This document shows, piece after piece, positions 8,950 to 17,381 of a stretch of 64,000 nucleotides of DNA (its first letter is position 1; each line of letters opens with the position of its first letter). A model generated the notes under the pieces. It was not told the origin of the DNA. It did no database searches and worked only from the letters and a program-made list of their open reading frames with translations. The stretch covers positions 62,001 through 126,000 of the forward strand of contig NZ_BJND01000032.1 of assembly GCF_006539505.1 (NCBI RefSeq), in the 5' to 3' direction. Both the position numbers and the translations under genes were made by a program. The DNA is from Streptomyces spinoverrucosus (GTDB lineage Bacteria; Actinomycetota; Actinomycetes; Streptomycetales; Streptomycetaceae).

Positions 8950-9307
8950 GGGATCTCCAATCGGTAAGCGGGACATGCCGACCCCCCATCCGGCACGGGA
9001 AGTCCAGCCTTTCCGGGTGACGGACGGCTGTCGCGTCAGGCTGTCCGGACGGGTGACGAAGACTCGGGCGCTCCAGCAGCCATGTCGACTCCGCCGCTTG
9101 GAGGAGGACCACGGCGCCGACGGCGAGGGAGGCGACGGCATGATGGGCGGTGAGGTTCTCCGCGGCACCGACACCCGAGGGGGCCCAGGTCGGTGTCGGC
9201 AGTCACTGTGTCCTCCGTCTCGCGCAGCGGACAGAGTGCCACAAACGGGACAGGTCGCCTCGCACATGACCGGAGCAGTTCGATGACTCGGACTGCGGTG
9301 CAGCGGT
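8950..9307. other. Gene-free stretch between the secreted protein gene and bldA
   Basis: About 360 bases with no supportable gene. On the minus strand a frame stays open over 8939-9202 with a hydrophobic segment (VASLAVGAVVLLQAAE), but it has no start codon at its beginning and overlaps the next gene's start. I treat the stretch as the 5' region of the secreted-protein gene plus the 3' flank of bldA. Confidence 0.4.
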
Positions 9308-9310
9308 TGG

Positions 9311-9393
9311 TGCCCGGAACCGGACTCGAACCGGTACGCCCGCGAGGGGCAGCGAGGTTTAAGCTCGCCGTGTCTGCATTCCACCATCCGGGC
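9311..9393 (-). tRNA. bldA: tRNA-Leu(UAA), the developmental regulator bldA
   Basis: This 83-base class II tRNA reads 5'-GCCCGGATGGTGGAATGC at its start on the minus strand. The acceptor stem GCCCGGA pairs with TCCGGGC before discriminator A. The anticodon stem GCGAG/CTCGC encloses loop CTTAAAC, giving anticodon TAA. A long variable arm and the T-loop TTCGAGT are present. Bases 9308-9310 encode a CCA end directly after the discriminator. In Streptomyces this is the only tRNA that reads UUA; its loss blocks aerial growth and much antibiotic production (established knowledge). Identification rests on the anticodon, fold and near-identity to the sequence I remember. Confidence 0.95.
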
Positions 9394-9809
9394 AGGCCAT
9401 GGGCTCCGCGTCGAGGTTCCGAGCCTATCGGGATACATCCCCCGAACAGCGGAAGGGCGGACCGATGTTGTCTTATTTTATTGACGTCTGAGGGTGCATC
9501 AGCACTCGGTACGAGCCATCCGCACTTGCCAATAGCCTTACCGGCGAGAGTCCGCCGCGCATGCGGAATGACGGAATTTCACCGTCCGAACACCGCCCGA
9601 ATGAGGGGGCTCCACCTGTTCTCGACAGGTGCCCCCGTCCAGGGATCCCGTAGGGCCCGCTCGTCATCCGCAGGTATGACACGGGCGCGCGCAGTCCGAC
9701 CGCAGTCTGCCCCCAGAACCGGAACAGCGACTGACTACACGGCGCCGTACGGCCGAGACGATGGAGCACGTCCCAAGCAGCACCGTCGTCCCGACAGGAG
9801 AGCCTCCCC
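9394..9809. other. Gene-free region between bldA and an ABC exporter operon
   Basis: Divergent promoter region of about 415 bases. It contains an AT-rich run near 9467-9483 (unusual here) and a bulged hairpin at 9604-9637 (GGGGGC..CACCTG against CAGGTGCCCCC). bldA must be transcribed leftward from within the first ~150 bases; the phase of its promoter boxes is not convincing by eye, so I do not place them. A leader for the ABC operon ends at its AGGAG site (9796-9800). Confidence 0.5.
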
Positions 9810-10580
9810 GTGACCACCACACCCGTCGCCGGCCGGACCACCACCGTGGCCGCGCGCGCCACGGATCTGTCGAAGATCTACGGACAGGGCGAGACCCAGG
9901 TGGTCGCCCTGGACCGGGTCTCCGTCGAGTTCCGGCAGGCCGAGTTCACCGCGATCATGGGTCCATCCGGTTCCGGCAAGTCCACCCTGATGCACTGCGT
10001 CGCAGGCCTCGACACCTTCTCCTCCGGCTCGGTGCGCATCGGCGACACCGAGCTTGGCTCCCTGAAGGACAAGCAGCTCACCAAGTTGCGCCGCGACAAG
10101 ATCGGCTTCATCTTCCAGGCGTTCAACCTGCTGCCGACGCTGACCGCCCTGGAGAACATCACCCTTCCGATGGACATCGCCGGCCGCAAGCCGGACAAGC
10201 AGTGGCTGGACACCGTGATCCAGATGGTGGGTCTGAGGGACCGGCTCAGCCACCGCCCGTCCCAGCTCTCCGGCGGCCAGCAGCAGCGCGTCGCCGTCGC
10301 CCGTGCCCTGGCCTCCCGCCCCGACATCATCTTCGGCGACGAGCCGACCGGAAACCTCGACTCCCGCTCCGGTGCCGAGGTGCTGGGCTTCCTGCGCAAC
10401 TCCGTGCGCGAGCTGGGCCAGACGGTGGTCATGGTCACCCACGACCCGGTGGCGGCGGCCTACGCCGACCGGGTGGTGTTCCTCGCCGACGGCCGGATCG
10501 TGGACGAGGTGTACGGGCCGACCGCGGACTCGGTCCTCGACCGCATGAAGCGCTTCGACGCCAAGGGCCGCACGAGCTGA
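9810..10580 (+). CDS. ABC transporter ATP-binding protein (MacB/LolD type)
   Basis: A 256-residue ATPase subunit. It has Walker A GPSGSGKST near residue 51, a Q-loop in the IFQAFNLLPTLTALEN segment (typical of MacB/FtsE-type ATPases), signature LSGGQQQRVAVARAL, Walker B IIFGDEPTGNLD and an H-loop VTHDPVAA. The GTG start at 9810 has AGGAG nine bases upstream. It is followed after 56 bases by its FtsX-type permease, so the pair forms one exporter. A second, similar pair lies at 39.8-43.2 kb. The substrate is unknown; related systems expel antimicrobial peptides or extract lipoproteins. Confidence 0.93.
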   Translation: MTTTPVAGRTTTVAARATDLSKIYGQGETQVVALDRVSVEFRQAEFTAIMGPSGSGKSTLMHCVAGLDTFSSGSVRIGDTELGSLKDKQLTKLRRDKIGFIFQAFNLLPTLTALENITLPMDIAGRKPDKQWLDTVIQMVGLRDRLSHRPSQLSGGQQQRVAVARALASRPDIIFGDEPTGNLDSRSGAEVLGFLRNSVRELGQTVVMVTHDPVAAAYADRVVFLADGRIVDEVYGPTADSVLDRMKRFDAKGRTS

Positions 10581-10604
10581 CGCTGGGCCGCACGAGCTGA
10601 CGCT
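10565..10604. repeat. Perfect 20-bp tandem duplication across a stop codon
   Basis: GGGCCGCACGAGCTGACGCT occurs at 10565-10584 and again at 10585-10604 without mismatch. The ATPase stop TGA (10578-10580) is inside copy 1 and a second copy of the same C-terminal codons and stop follows at once. Confidence 0.95.
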
Positions 10605-10636
10605 CCCTCACCCACAGATCCAGGACTGAGACTTCC

Positions 10637-13171
10637 ATGTTCCGCACCGCCCTGCGCAACGTACTCGCGCACAAGGCCCGGCTCCTGATGACCGTGCTCG
10701 CCGTGATGCTCGGCGTGGCGTTCGTGTCGGGGACGCTGGTCTTCGCCGACACCCTCTCCAACGCCTTCCGCAACCAGTCGGCGAAGAGCTACGACAACGT
10801 CGCCGTCGCCATCACCTCGTACGCCAACCCGGACGACCCCAAGGAGGAGCCCGGCCTCTCCCGGAAGACCCTCGATGAGATCTCCGCGGTGGACGGCGTC
10901 GCCGCCGCGCACGGCCGCGTGGACGGCTTCGCCGGGGTCGCCGACCCCGACGGGAAGCTGATCGGCGTCGGCTGGTCCAACAAGGGCTCCAACTTCGCCC
11001 CCGGCAAGGACGGCAAGGACCCCGCCTACACGTTCACCGACGGCTCCGGCCCGGTGAAGGACGATCAGATCGCCCTGGACAAGGAGTCCGCGGCCAAGGG
11101 CGAGTACCAGGTCGGCGACCGGGTCCGGGTCGCGACCAACGGGCCGGTGAAGGAGTACACCCTCAGCGGCGTGTTCACCACCGAGGACGGCGCCGTGAAC
11201 GCCGGCGGCAGCCTCGTCCTCTTCGACACCGCGGTCGCTCAGAAGCAGTACCTCAAGCCCGGCTACTTCGCGAGCGTCACCGTCACCGCCGCCCCCGGCG
11301 CGGACGACGCGAAGATCCTTGACGCGGTCGAGCCGCTGCTGCCCACATCCGCCGAGGCCCAGACCGGCCAGGCGCTCGCGGACGAGCAGGCCCGGCAGAT
11401 CGAGCAGGGTCTTGGCTCGCTGAAGCAGGTCCTGCTCGGCTTCGCGGGTATCGCGCTCTTCGTCGGGATCTTCCTGATCTCCAACACCTTCACGATGCTG
11501 GTCGCCCAGCGCACCAAGGAGATCGCGCTGATGCGCGCCGTCGGTGCGTCGCGCAAGCAGATCACCCGGTCGGTGCTCGCCGAGGCCGCGGTGGTGGGCC
11601 TGGTCGCCTCGGTGATCGGGTTCGTCCTCGGCATCGGGCTGGCGGTCGGACTGCGGTCCGGCATGGCCGCGTTCGAGATGAAGATTCCGGACGGCCCGCT
11701 GGTCCTGTCCGCCACGCCGGTGATCGCCGCGATCGGCGTCGGTGTGCTGATCACGATGTTCGCCGCCTGGCTGCCCGGCCGCCGGGCGGCGAAGATCCCG
11801 CCGGTGGCGGCCATGAGCAGCGTCCACGCGGTGGCCACCACCAAGTCGCTGGTGGTGCGCAACTCCATCGGCGCGGCCATCACCGCCCTCGGCGCGGTCG
11901 GGATCGTGGCGGGTGCCTCGGGCGGCGGCGACAACGGACGAATCCTCATCGCGGCGGGCGCGTTCTTCGCGCTGGTCGGCGTGATCATCTTGATCCCGCT
12001 GCTGTCCCGGCCCGTGATCGCGCTCGTCCGTCCGCTGCTCGTCGGCCCCTTCGGGGTCTCCGGAAAGCTGGCCGGCCAGAACGCGGTCCGCAATCCCCGC
12101 CGTACCGGCGCCACCGCCTCGGCGCTGGCGATCGGACTGACGCTGGTGACCGGCCTGTCGGTGCTCGGTGCCACGGTCGGCACGGCCATCGACAAGATGA
12201 CCACGGACAACATCAAGGCCGACTACATGGTCTCGATGGCGAACGGCGGGGACCTCGACCAGTCCGCACTGACGGCGCTTCAGAAGGCCGGGGGCGTCTC
12301 GGCGGTCTCGCCGCAGCAGAGCGTCTACTTCGAGCTCGGGAACGACGACTTCGTGTCCGGGTCGGCGGTCACACCGGGCGACATCGAACAGGTCCTGAAT
12401 GTCGACGTCATCAGCGGCAACCTCGGCTCGCTCGCCGAGGGGCAGATCGCGGTCGCCGAGAAGACGGCCAAGAGCAAGGGCTGGAAGACCGGCGACAGCG
12501 TCCCCGTCACCTTCAACGACAAGAAGAAGGGCACGCTGACGGTCGGCGCGGTCTTCAAGGACAGCGAATTCCTGTCCCCCGTCCTCGTGGACACGAAGGT
12601 CGTGAACCCGCACGAGGTCAAGCCGTTCATCCCGCAGATCTTCGTGAAGATGGACGGCGGCCAGACCTCGGCGAACGAGAAGGTCCTCATCGACGCGCTG
12701 GGCGACAACCCCGCGATCACGATCATGGACCAGCAGGACATCCGCAACGAGTTCGGCGGCGCCATCAACACCCTGCTGAACATCATGTACGGCCTGCTGG
12801 CGATGGCCCTGATCATCGCGGTGCTGGGCGTCGTCAACACCCTCGCGATGTCGGTCTTCGAACGGCAGCAGGAGATCGGCATGCTGCGGGCGATCGGTCT
12901 CGACCGGCGCCGGGTGAAGCGGATGGTCCGGCTGGAGGCCGTGGTCATCTCGGTGTTCGGCGCGGTGATCGGCATCGGTCTCGGCTCGTTCCTCGGCTGG
13001 GCGATCGGCGAGACCATCGCGGACCAGATCCCGGGCTACGCGCTGGTCCTGCCCTGGGACCGGATCGGGATCTTCCTGGTGCTGGCCGGGCTGGTGGGCG
13101 TCCTGGCCGCGCTGTGGCCGGCCCGCAACGCGGCGCGGCTGAACATGCTGAACGCGATCAAGGCCGAGTGA
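10637..13171 (+). CDS. ABC transporter permease with two FtsX domains
   Basis: An 844-residue membrane subunit. An N-terminal transmembrane helix (about 15-35) is followed by an extracytoplasmic MacB-like periplasmic core domain, then an FtsX domain of three helices (about 260-400), a further helix pair, a second extracytoplasmic domain, and a C-terminal FtsX domain (about 710-840). This is the long, duplicated permease form seen in actinobacterial MacB-like exporters; both FtsX halves keep the EIALMRAVGAS / EIGMLRAIGLD coupling segment that contacts the ATPase. The ribosome site is weak (AGGA 13 bases upstream), suggesting coupling with the ATPase gene. It ends before a strong terminator. 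Confidence 0.92.
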   Translation: MFRTALRNVLAHKARLLMTVLAVMLGVAFVSGTLVFADTLSNAFRNQSAKSYDNVAVAITSYANPDDPKEEPGLSRKTLDEISAVDGVAAAHGRVDGFAGVADPDGKLIGVGWSNKGSNFAPGKDGKDPAYTFTDGSGPVKDDQIALDKESAAKGEYQVGDRVRVATNGPVKEYTLSGVFTTEDGAVNAGGSLVLFDTAVAQKQYLKPGYFASVTVTAAPGADDAKILDAVEPLLPTSAEAQTGQALADEQARQIEQGLGSLKQVLLGFAGIALFVGIFLISNTFTMLVAQRTKEIALMRAVGASRKQITRSVLAEAAVVGLVASVIGFVLGIGLAVGLRSGMAAFEMKIPDGPLVLSATPVIAAIGVGVLITMFAAWLPGRRAAKIPPVAAMSSVHAVATTKSLVVRNSIGAAITALGAVGIVAGASGGGDNGRILIAAGAFFALVGVIILIPLLSRPVIALVRPLLVGPFGVSGKLAGQNAVRNPRRTGATASALAIGLTLVTGLSVLGATVGTAIDKMTTDNIKADYMVSMANGGDLDQSALTALQKAGGVSAVSPQQSVYFELGNDDFVSGSAVTPGDIEQVLNVDVISGNLGSLAEGQIAVAEKTAKSKGWKTGDSVPVTFNDKKKGTLTVGAVFKDSEFLSPVLVDTKVVNPHEVKPFIPQIFVKMDGGQTSANEKVLIDALGDNPAITIMDQQDIRNEFGGAINTLLNIMYGLLAMALIIAVLGVVNTLAMSVFERQQEIGMLRAIGLDRRRVKRMVRLEAVVISVFGAVIGIGLGSFLGWAIGETIADQIPGYALVLPWDRIGIFLVLAGLVGVLAALWPARNAARLNMLNAIKAE

Positions 13172-13188
13172 CCTCGCCTGGACACACC

Positions 13189-13229
13189 GAAGGGCCGGGC
13201 TTCCCCGCGACGGGGGAGCCCGGCCCTTC
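13189..13229. terminator. Strong bidirectional hairpin terminator
   Basis: Nineteen-base arms (13189-13207 and 13211-13229) beginning GAAGGGCCGGGC pair with one G-U and a 3-base loop. The hairpin separates the ABC permease from the convergent methyltransferase gene. Confidence 0.88.
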
Positions 13230-13263
13230 CGCTTACGTCCTCTTGCGACCTCTTGCGTCCGGC

Positions 13264-14571
13264 TCAACGGCGCTCGGGCTCACCCCACTCACGGGCCCGC
13301 AACGGCATCCCGGAGTCACCGGATTCGGGTGTCCTCACCGCCAGGACCTGATTGACGCCGATGCGGTTGTGCTCGAAGGACAGCGCCGAGGCGGCCATGT
13401 ACAGCCGCCAGACGCGGGCGCGGCCGGGGCTGGTCAGCCTGACCGCGCGGGCCCAGTCGGCCTCCAGGTTGGCGACCCAGCGGCGCAGGGTGAGGGCGTA
13501 GTGCTCGCGGATCGACTCCACGTCGCGCACCTCGAACCCGGCGCGTTCCAGCTGGGTGACGGTCATGCCGATGGGCTGCAGCTCGCCGTCGGGAAAGACG
13601 TAGGAGTCGATGAACTCGTCGACGTTGTAGGCCGACTCATCCCTCTGCGGCCGCCGCGCGATCTGGTGATTGAGCAGCCGCCCGCCCGGCGCGAGCAGGG
13701 CGTACAGATCCTGCGCGTACCGCAGATACCGCTCGGCGCCGACGTGTTCGGCCATACCGATGGAGGAGATGGCGTCGTAGGGCCCGTCGCGGACGTCTCG
13801 GTAGTCCTGCACCCGGATCTCGACCCGGTCGGTCAGGCCCTCGTCGGCGACGCGCTTGCGGGCGTACGCCGCCTGCTCGTGGGACAGCGTGATGCCGACG
13901 ACGCTCACGCCGTGCTCGCGGGCGGCGTGGATGGCCATGGAACCCCAGCCGCAGCCGACGTCGAGGAGCCGCTGACCGGGGGTCAGGGCGAGCTTGTTGC
14001 AGACGAGTTCGAGCTTGTCGCGCTGGGCGGTCTCCAGAGTGCTGTCCGGGGTGGGCCAGTAGGCACAGGAGTACACCATGGACGGCCCGAGGACGATCTC
14101 GTAGAAGTCGTTGCCCACGTCGTAGTGGTGGCTGATGGCGCGTTTGTCGCTGCGCTTGGTGTGCAGGTGACGGCGGGGCCTGCGCACCTCCTCGCGAGGC
14201 GGGGCGGGCGGCAGCGCGGGTCCGGCGAGGCGTACCAGGCCCCGGACGGCGGCGCGTACCTCGGGGTCGCGCAGGGCCTCGCGAAGGCCGCGGGCGTCCT
14301 CATCGCGCTCCCAGATCAGGCCGGCCAGCAGATCGAGGGCGGTGTACAGATCGCCCTCGACATCGAGCTCCCCGGCGACCCAGGCGCGGGCCAGGCCCAG
14401 TTCACCGGGCTTCCACAGCAGTCGGCGCAGCGCGCGCCGGTTGTGTACGACGAGGACAGGCGCGTCCGGCGGACCCGCCTGCGAACCGTCCCAGGCGCGG
14501 ATACGCACCGGGAGCGGAGTTCCCAGCACCTGCTCGAGTAGCCCCTTCAGCCGCGACGCGGCGTCAGCCAT
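13264..14571 (-). CDS. Cyclopropane-fatty-acyl-phospholipid synthase family methyltransferase
   Basis: A 435-residue SAM-dependent enzyme. The N-terminal ~120 residues are the small helical domain of CFA-type synthases. The Rossmann domain follows, with LLDVGCGWGSMAIHAA as the SAM motif and VVGITLSHEQ as motif II; the C-terminal part has aromatic and basic residues as in family members that act on membrane acyl chains. It transfers a methyl(ene) group from SAM to lipid double bonds. The ATG at 14571 has GGAGG eight bases upstream; a GTG three codons earlier overlaps that site and is less likely. Exact product (cyclopropane or mid-chain methyl) is not determined. Confidence 0.88.
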   Translation of the reverse strand: MADAASRLKGLLEQVLGTPLPVRIRAWDGSQAGPPDAPVLVVHNRRALRRLLWKPGELGLARAWVAGELDVEGDLYTALDLLAGLIWERDEDARGLREALRDPEVRAAVRGLVRLAGPALPPAPPREEVRRPRRHLHTKRSDKRAISHHYDVGNDFYEIVLGPSMVYSCAYWPTPDSTLETAQRDKLELVCNKLALTPGQRLLDVGCGWGSMAIHAAREHGVSVVGITLSHEQAAYARKRVADEGLTDRVEIRVQDYRDVRDGPYDAISSIGMAEHVGAERYLRYAQDLYALLAPGGRLLNHQIARRPQRDESAYNVDEFIDSYVFPDGELQPIGMTVTQLERAGFEVRDVESIREHYALTLRRWVANLEADWARAVRLTSPGRARVWRLYMAASALSFEHNRIGVNQVLAVRTPESGDSGMPLRAREWGEPERR

Positions 14572-14868
14572 GGCGCACACCTCCGTGACAGCGATCCCGG
14601 AATGTCGGTCACCACGTAAACACCAGAATGCCCGCGACGCCGTCCCGCCACGGCATCACGTTCGGGCAAATTGTCAGAGCACCCGTGCGCTGTCCAGGAC
14701 GGTCGTGGCATCGCGGTCCGTGTCAGGTCGAGGGCATGGTGCGGGACGCGCCGACATGGGTCAAGTCCCGAGTTTCCCTGTCACGGAAGGCCGTGGCATG
14801 ACGGGCTTCGGGCGGCGGGCCGTAATGGACATATCCGCTTTCCCTACTTCATTCGGATGTGAACGGCC

Positions 14869-15471
14869 ATGACTCGTCTTTCCCGCTTCCAGCGCCTCGC
14901 CCTGCTCACCGCTTCGACCACGGTGATCACCGGAGGGGCCCTCCTGCCGAGCACCGCGTTCGCGGCCCCGGCACCGGACATCACGAGCGTCGCCGTGGCT
15001 GAGGCGCGATGGGTGGAGACGAAGGACGCTCCGAGCGGCATCACCGCCCAGCTTCCCGAGAAGACCAAGGCCCAGAAGGTGCCTGGTGGTCGTACGTATG
15101 TAGCAACGGCCGACTCAGAGGTCGTCCAGTTCTCGGTCGTCGACGCGCCCGGTTTCGGTCAGACAGATCTCAAGGTCGCCCTCAAGGGCTACCTGATGGG
15201 CTACAACGAGACCGCGAAGTCCTCCGATGAGAAAGTCACCAGTGCCAACGTCCGCGAGGGCACCACGGCCGACGGCCATCACTCCCTCCATGCGGACGTC
15301 AGGTCCCCTGACGGCACCGTCGGCCACATCGGCTTGATCGACGTGGGCGATCACGTGATCCAGATCGCGACGATCGGCACCGACGTACAGCCGGACATCG
15401 TGAAATCGGACCACAAGAAGCTCGTCGACAGCATCCAGGTGCCCGCCGACAAGCGCGCCCAGGCCACCTGA
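14869..15471 (+). CDS. Secreted hypothetical protein
   Basis: A 200-residue exported protein. Residues 1-33 form a Sec signal peptide (basic start, hydrophobic core, AFAAP cleavage site). The mature domain is an alpha/beta fold with Val/Ala-rich strands and the motif SDEKVTSANVREGTTADGHHSLHADV. I recognise no family. No good ribosome binding site precedes the ATG; instead an imperfect inverted repeat (CATATCCG at 14830 and CGGATGTG at 14854) lies just upstream and may affect initiation. It is monocistronic, with a terminator after it. Confidence 0.65.
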   Translation: MTRLSRFQRLALLTASTTVITGGALLPSTAFAAPAPDITSVAVAEARWVETKDAPSGITAQLPEKTKAQKVPGGRTYVATADSEVVQFSVVDAPGFGQTDLKVALKGYLMGYNETAKSSDEKVTSANVREGTTADGHHSLHADVRSPDGTVGHIGLIDVGDHVIQIATIGTDVQPDIVKSDHKKLVDSIQVPADKRAQAT

Positions 15472-15501
15472 TCGCCGAAGGCCTCGGAGCGCACACACGC
15501 C

Positions 15502-15541
15502 GAAGGGGCCGCCCGCACCACGGATGGCAGGCGGCCCCTTC
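15502..15541. terminator. Bidirectional hairpin terminator
   Basis: Perfect 12-base arms GAAGGGGCCGCC (15502-15513) and GGCGGCCCCTTC (15530-15541), between convergent genes ending at 15471 and 15567. Confidence 0.82.
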
Positions 15542-15566
15542 TGGGGTGCTCAGGAGTGACCGGCGG

Positions 15567-16949
15567 TCAGGAGGCCTTCGCCTTCTCCCCGGTCTTGCTC
15601 GCGGCGGCGACCGGGGCCGGCTTCGCCGCCTCGTAGAACTCCTCGCGCGGAGACTCCAGGGCGCCGAGCGCGACGACCTCGCGCTTGAGGAACATGCCGA
15701 GCGTCCAGTCGGCGAAGACGCGGATCTTGCGGTTCCAGGTCGGCATCGCCATGCCGTGGTAGCCACGGTGCATGTACCAGGCCAGGCGCCCGCGCAGCTT
15801 GATCTTCATCTTGCCCATGACGATCATCGCCACGCCCTTGTGCAGGCCGAGACCCGCCACCGCGCCCTTGTTGGCGTGGCTGTACTCCTTCTGCGGGAAG
15901 CCCCGCATCCCGGAGACCACGTTGTCGCCGAGCACCTTGGCCTGGCGCAGCGCGTGCTGGGCGTTCGGCGGGCACCAGGCGTTCTCCACGCCGGCCTTGC
16001 GGGCGGCGAGGTCGGGCACCTGGGCGTTGTCGCCCGCGGCCCAGATGTAGTCCGTGCCCTTGACCTGGAGCGTCGGCTCGCAGTCGATGTGACCGCGCGG
16101 GCCGAGCGGGAGGCCGTAGCGGGCCAGCGCCGGGTTCGGCTTGACGCCCGCCGTCCAGACGACGGTGTTGGCGTCGACCTCGAGGCCGTTCTTCAGCACC
16201 ACGTGACCGTCGACGCAGGAGTCCATGGAGGTGGAGAGGTAGACCTCCACGCCCCGGCTCTCCAGGTGCTCCTTGCCGTACGTGCCCAGCTTGGGCCCGA
16301 CCTCGGGAAGGATCTTGTCGGCGGCGTCGACGAGGATGAAGCGCATGTCCTCACGGGACACGTTGTTGTAGTACTTGGCCGCGTCCCGGGCCATGTCCTC
16401 GACCTCACCGATGGTCTCCGCACCGGCGAAGCCACCGCCGACGAAGACGAAGGTGAGCGCCTTGCGGCGGATCTCCTCGTCGTTCGTGGAGTCGGCCTTG
16501 TCGAGCTGTTCGAGGACGTGGTTGCGCAGGCCGATGGCCTCCTCGATGCCCTTCATACCGATGCCCTGCTCGGCGAGGCCGGGGATCGGGAAGGTGCGGG
16601 AGACCGCGCCGAGCGCGACGACGAGGTAGTCGAAGGGAAGCTCGTACGCCTCGCCGACCAGCGGGGCGATGGTGGCGACCTTGCGGTCCTGGTCGATGGT
16701 GGTGACCCGACCGGTGAGCACCTCCGCCTTCGGCAGCACGCGTCGCAGCGGGACGACGACGTGGCGCGGGGAGATGTTGCCGGCGGCGGTTTCGGGGAGG
16801 AAGGGCTGGTAGGTCATGTACGACCGGGGGTCGACGACCGTGACGGTCGCCTCGCCGTAGCGCATCTTCTTCAGGATGCGCCGAGCCGCGTACAGGCCTA
16901 CGTACCCACCGCCTACTACGAGGATCCTGGGACGCTCCGTGGTGCTCAT
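15567..16949 (-). CDS. ndh: Type II NADH dehydrogenase
   Basis: A 460-residue, single-subunit, peripheral membrane NADH:menaquinone oxidoreductase that does not pump protons. It has the FAD dinucleotide motif GGGYVGLYAARR near residue 13, a second Rossmann motif FVGGGFAGAETIGEVEDMA for NADH, the TVVWTAGVKPNP strand, the GDNAQVPD FAD motif and a C-terminal basic amphipathic helix region (MHRGYHGMAMPTW) for membrane attachment. The ATG at 16949 (MSTTERPRILVVGGG) is set by the Rossmann motif. Its promoter is probably at the Rex operator over 300 bases upstream, giving redox control by NADH/NAD+ and a long leader. S. coelicolor ndh is a known Rex target. Confidence 0.92.
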   Translation of the reverse strand: MSTTERPRILVVGGGYVGLYAARRILKKMRYGEATVTVVDPRSYMTYQPFLPETAAGNISPRHVVVPLRRVLPKAEVLTGRVTTIDQDRKVATIAPLVGEAYELPFDYLVVALGAVSRTFPIPGLAEQGIGMKGIEEAIGLRNHVLEQLDKADSTNDEEIRRKALTFVFVGGGFAGAETIGEVEDMARDAAKYYNNVSREDMRFILVDAADKILPEVGPKLGTYGKEHLESRGVEVYLSTSMDSCVDGHVVLKNGLEVDANTVVWTAGVKPNPALARYGLPLGPRGHIDCEPTLQVKGTDYIWAAGDNAQVPDLAARKAGVENAWCPPNAQHALRQAKVLGDNVVSGMRGFPQKEYSHANKGAVAGLGLHKGVAMIVMGKMKIKLRGRLAWYMHRGYHGMAMPTWNRKIRVFADWTLGMFLKREVVALGALESPREEFYEAAKPAPVAAASKTGEKAKAS

Positions 16950-17260
16950 GCCATCGAGTATCCACCCGCCCCGGAGGGGTAGCTCGTGCGCCCCTTCACA
17001 AGCTTCCCCACGCCCTCTGCTACACTGCGCGGCCCGCGTGACCGAGATCATGGCGGCCGAGGGGAACCATCGTGTAGGGCCGACCGTCGTCAAGGCCGCG
17101 TGAGCTGCCTCTCTGGGGTTCTGAGCCCTCTGTGAGCGGGCCGAAACCCGCTCCGGCGAGGAGACCCCGGGGCACCCTTACACCAGCCATCTGAACATGT
17201 TCAAGTGCGTGTTCACCCCTCGGAAGGGTCAACCGGCACCCCTCCGTGATCCGACGGGGC
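16950..17260 (-). promoter_or_regulatory. Long structured leader of ndh
   Basis: About 310 bases without a gene lie between the Rex operator and the ndh start. On the minus strand a nested hairpin spans 17115-17168 (helices GGGGT/ACCCC, CCTC/GAGG and GAGCGGG/CCCGCTC with loop TTTCGG). A perfect 12-base palindrome TGAACATGTTCA lies at 17192-17203. A candidate promoter on the minus strand is TTGAAC and TAAGGG about 18 bases apart, over the palindrome. No riboswitch class is recognised. Confidence 0.45.
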
Positions 17261-17268
17261 CGAAATCC

Positions 17269-17286
17269 TTGTGAAGAACTTCACGA
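17269..17286. promoter_or_regulatory. Rex operator
   Basis: TTGTGAAGAACTTCACGA matches the Rex consensus TTGTGAAnnnnTTCACAA at 13 of 14 fixed positions. Rex is the NADH/NAD+-sensing repressor of respiratory genes in Streptomyces; ndh, the next leftward gene, is one of its known targets. The site is over 300 bases from the ndh start. Confidence 0.75.
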
Positions 17287-17300
17287 ACTTTCTTCGGCGG

Positions 17301-17349
17301 GCGTCTCCGAGGGGCCGCCGAGAGGGCCGGAAGGGCCCCCTCGGACGCG
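17301..17349 (-). terminator. Hairpin downstream of the Ppx/GppA gene
   Basis: GCGTCTCCGAGGGG on the left and CCCCCTCGGACGCG on the right pair with small bulges, just beyond the stop of the leftward phosphatase gene (17382). It also separates that operon from the ndh control region. Confidence 0.55.
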
Positions 17350-17381
17350 CTCATACGCCGGCCGACCTGCTCAGCCGATGG

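Noticed and set aside
8939..9202. Minus-strand open frame with a hydrophobic segment between bldA and the secreted-protein gene
   Set aside because: It has no start codon at its beginning, overlaps the next gene's start, and shows no recognisable domain. It is more likely a chance opening in GC-rich DNA or a decayed fragment.
10460..13267. Long minus-strand frame over the ABC permease
   Set aside because: Its translation is His/Arg/Asp-rich and low complexity, while the plus strand encodes two FtsX domains with helices.
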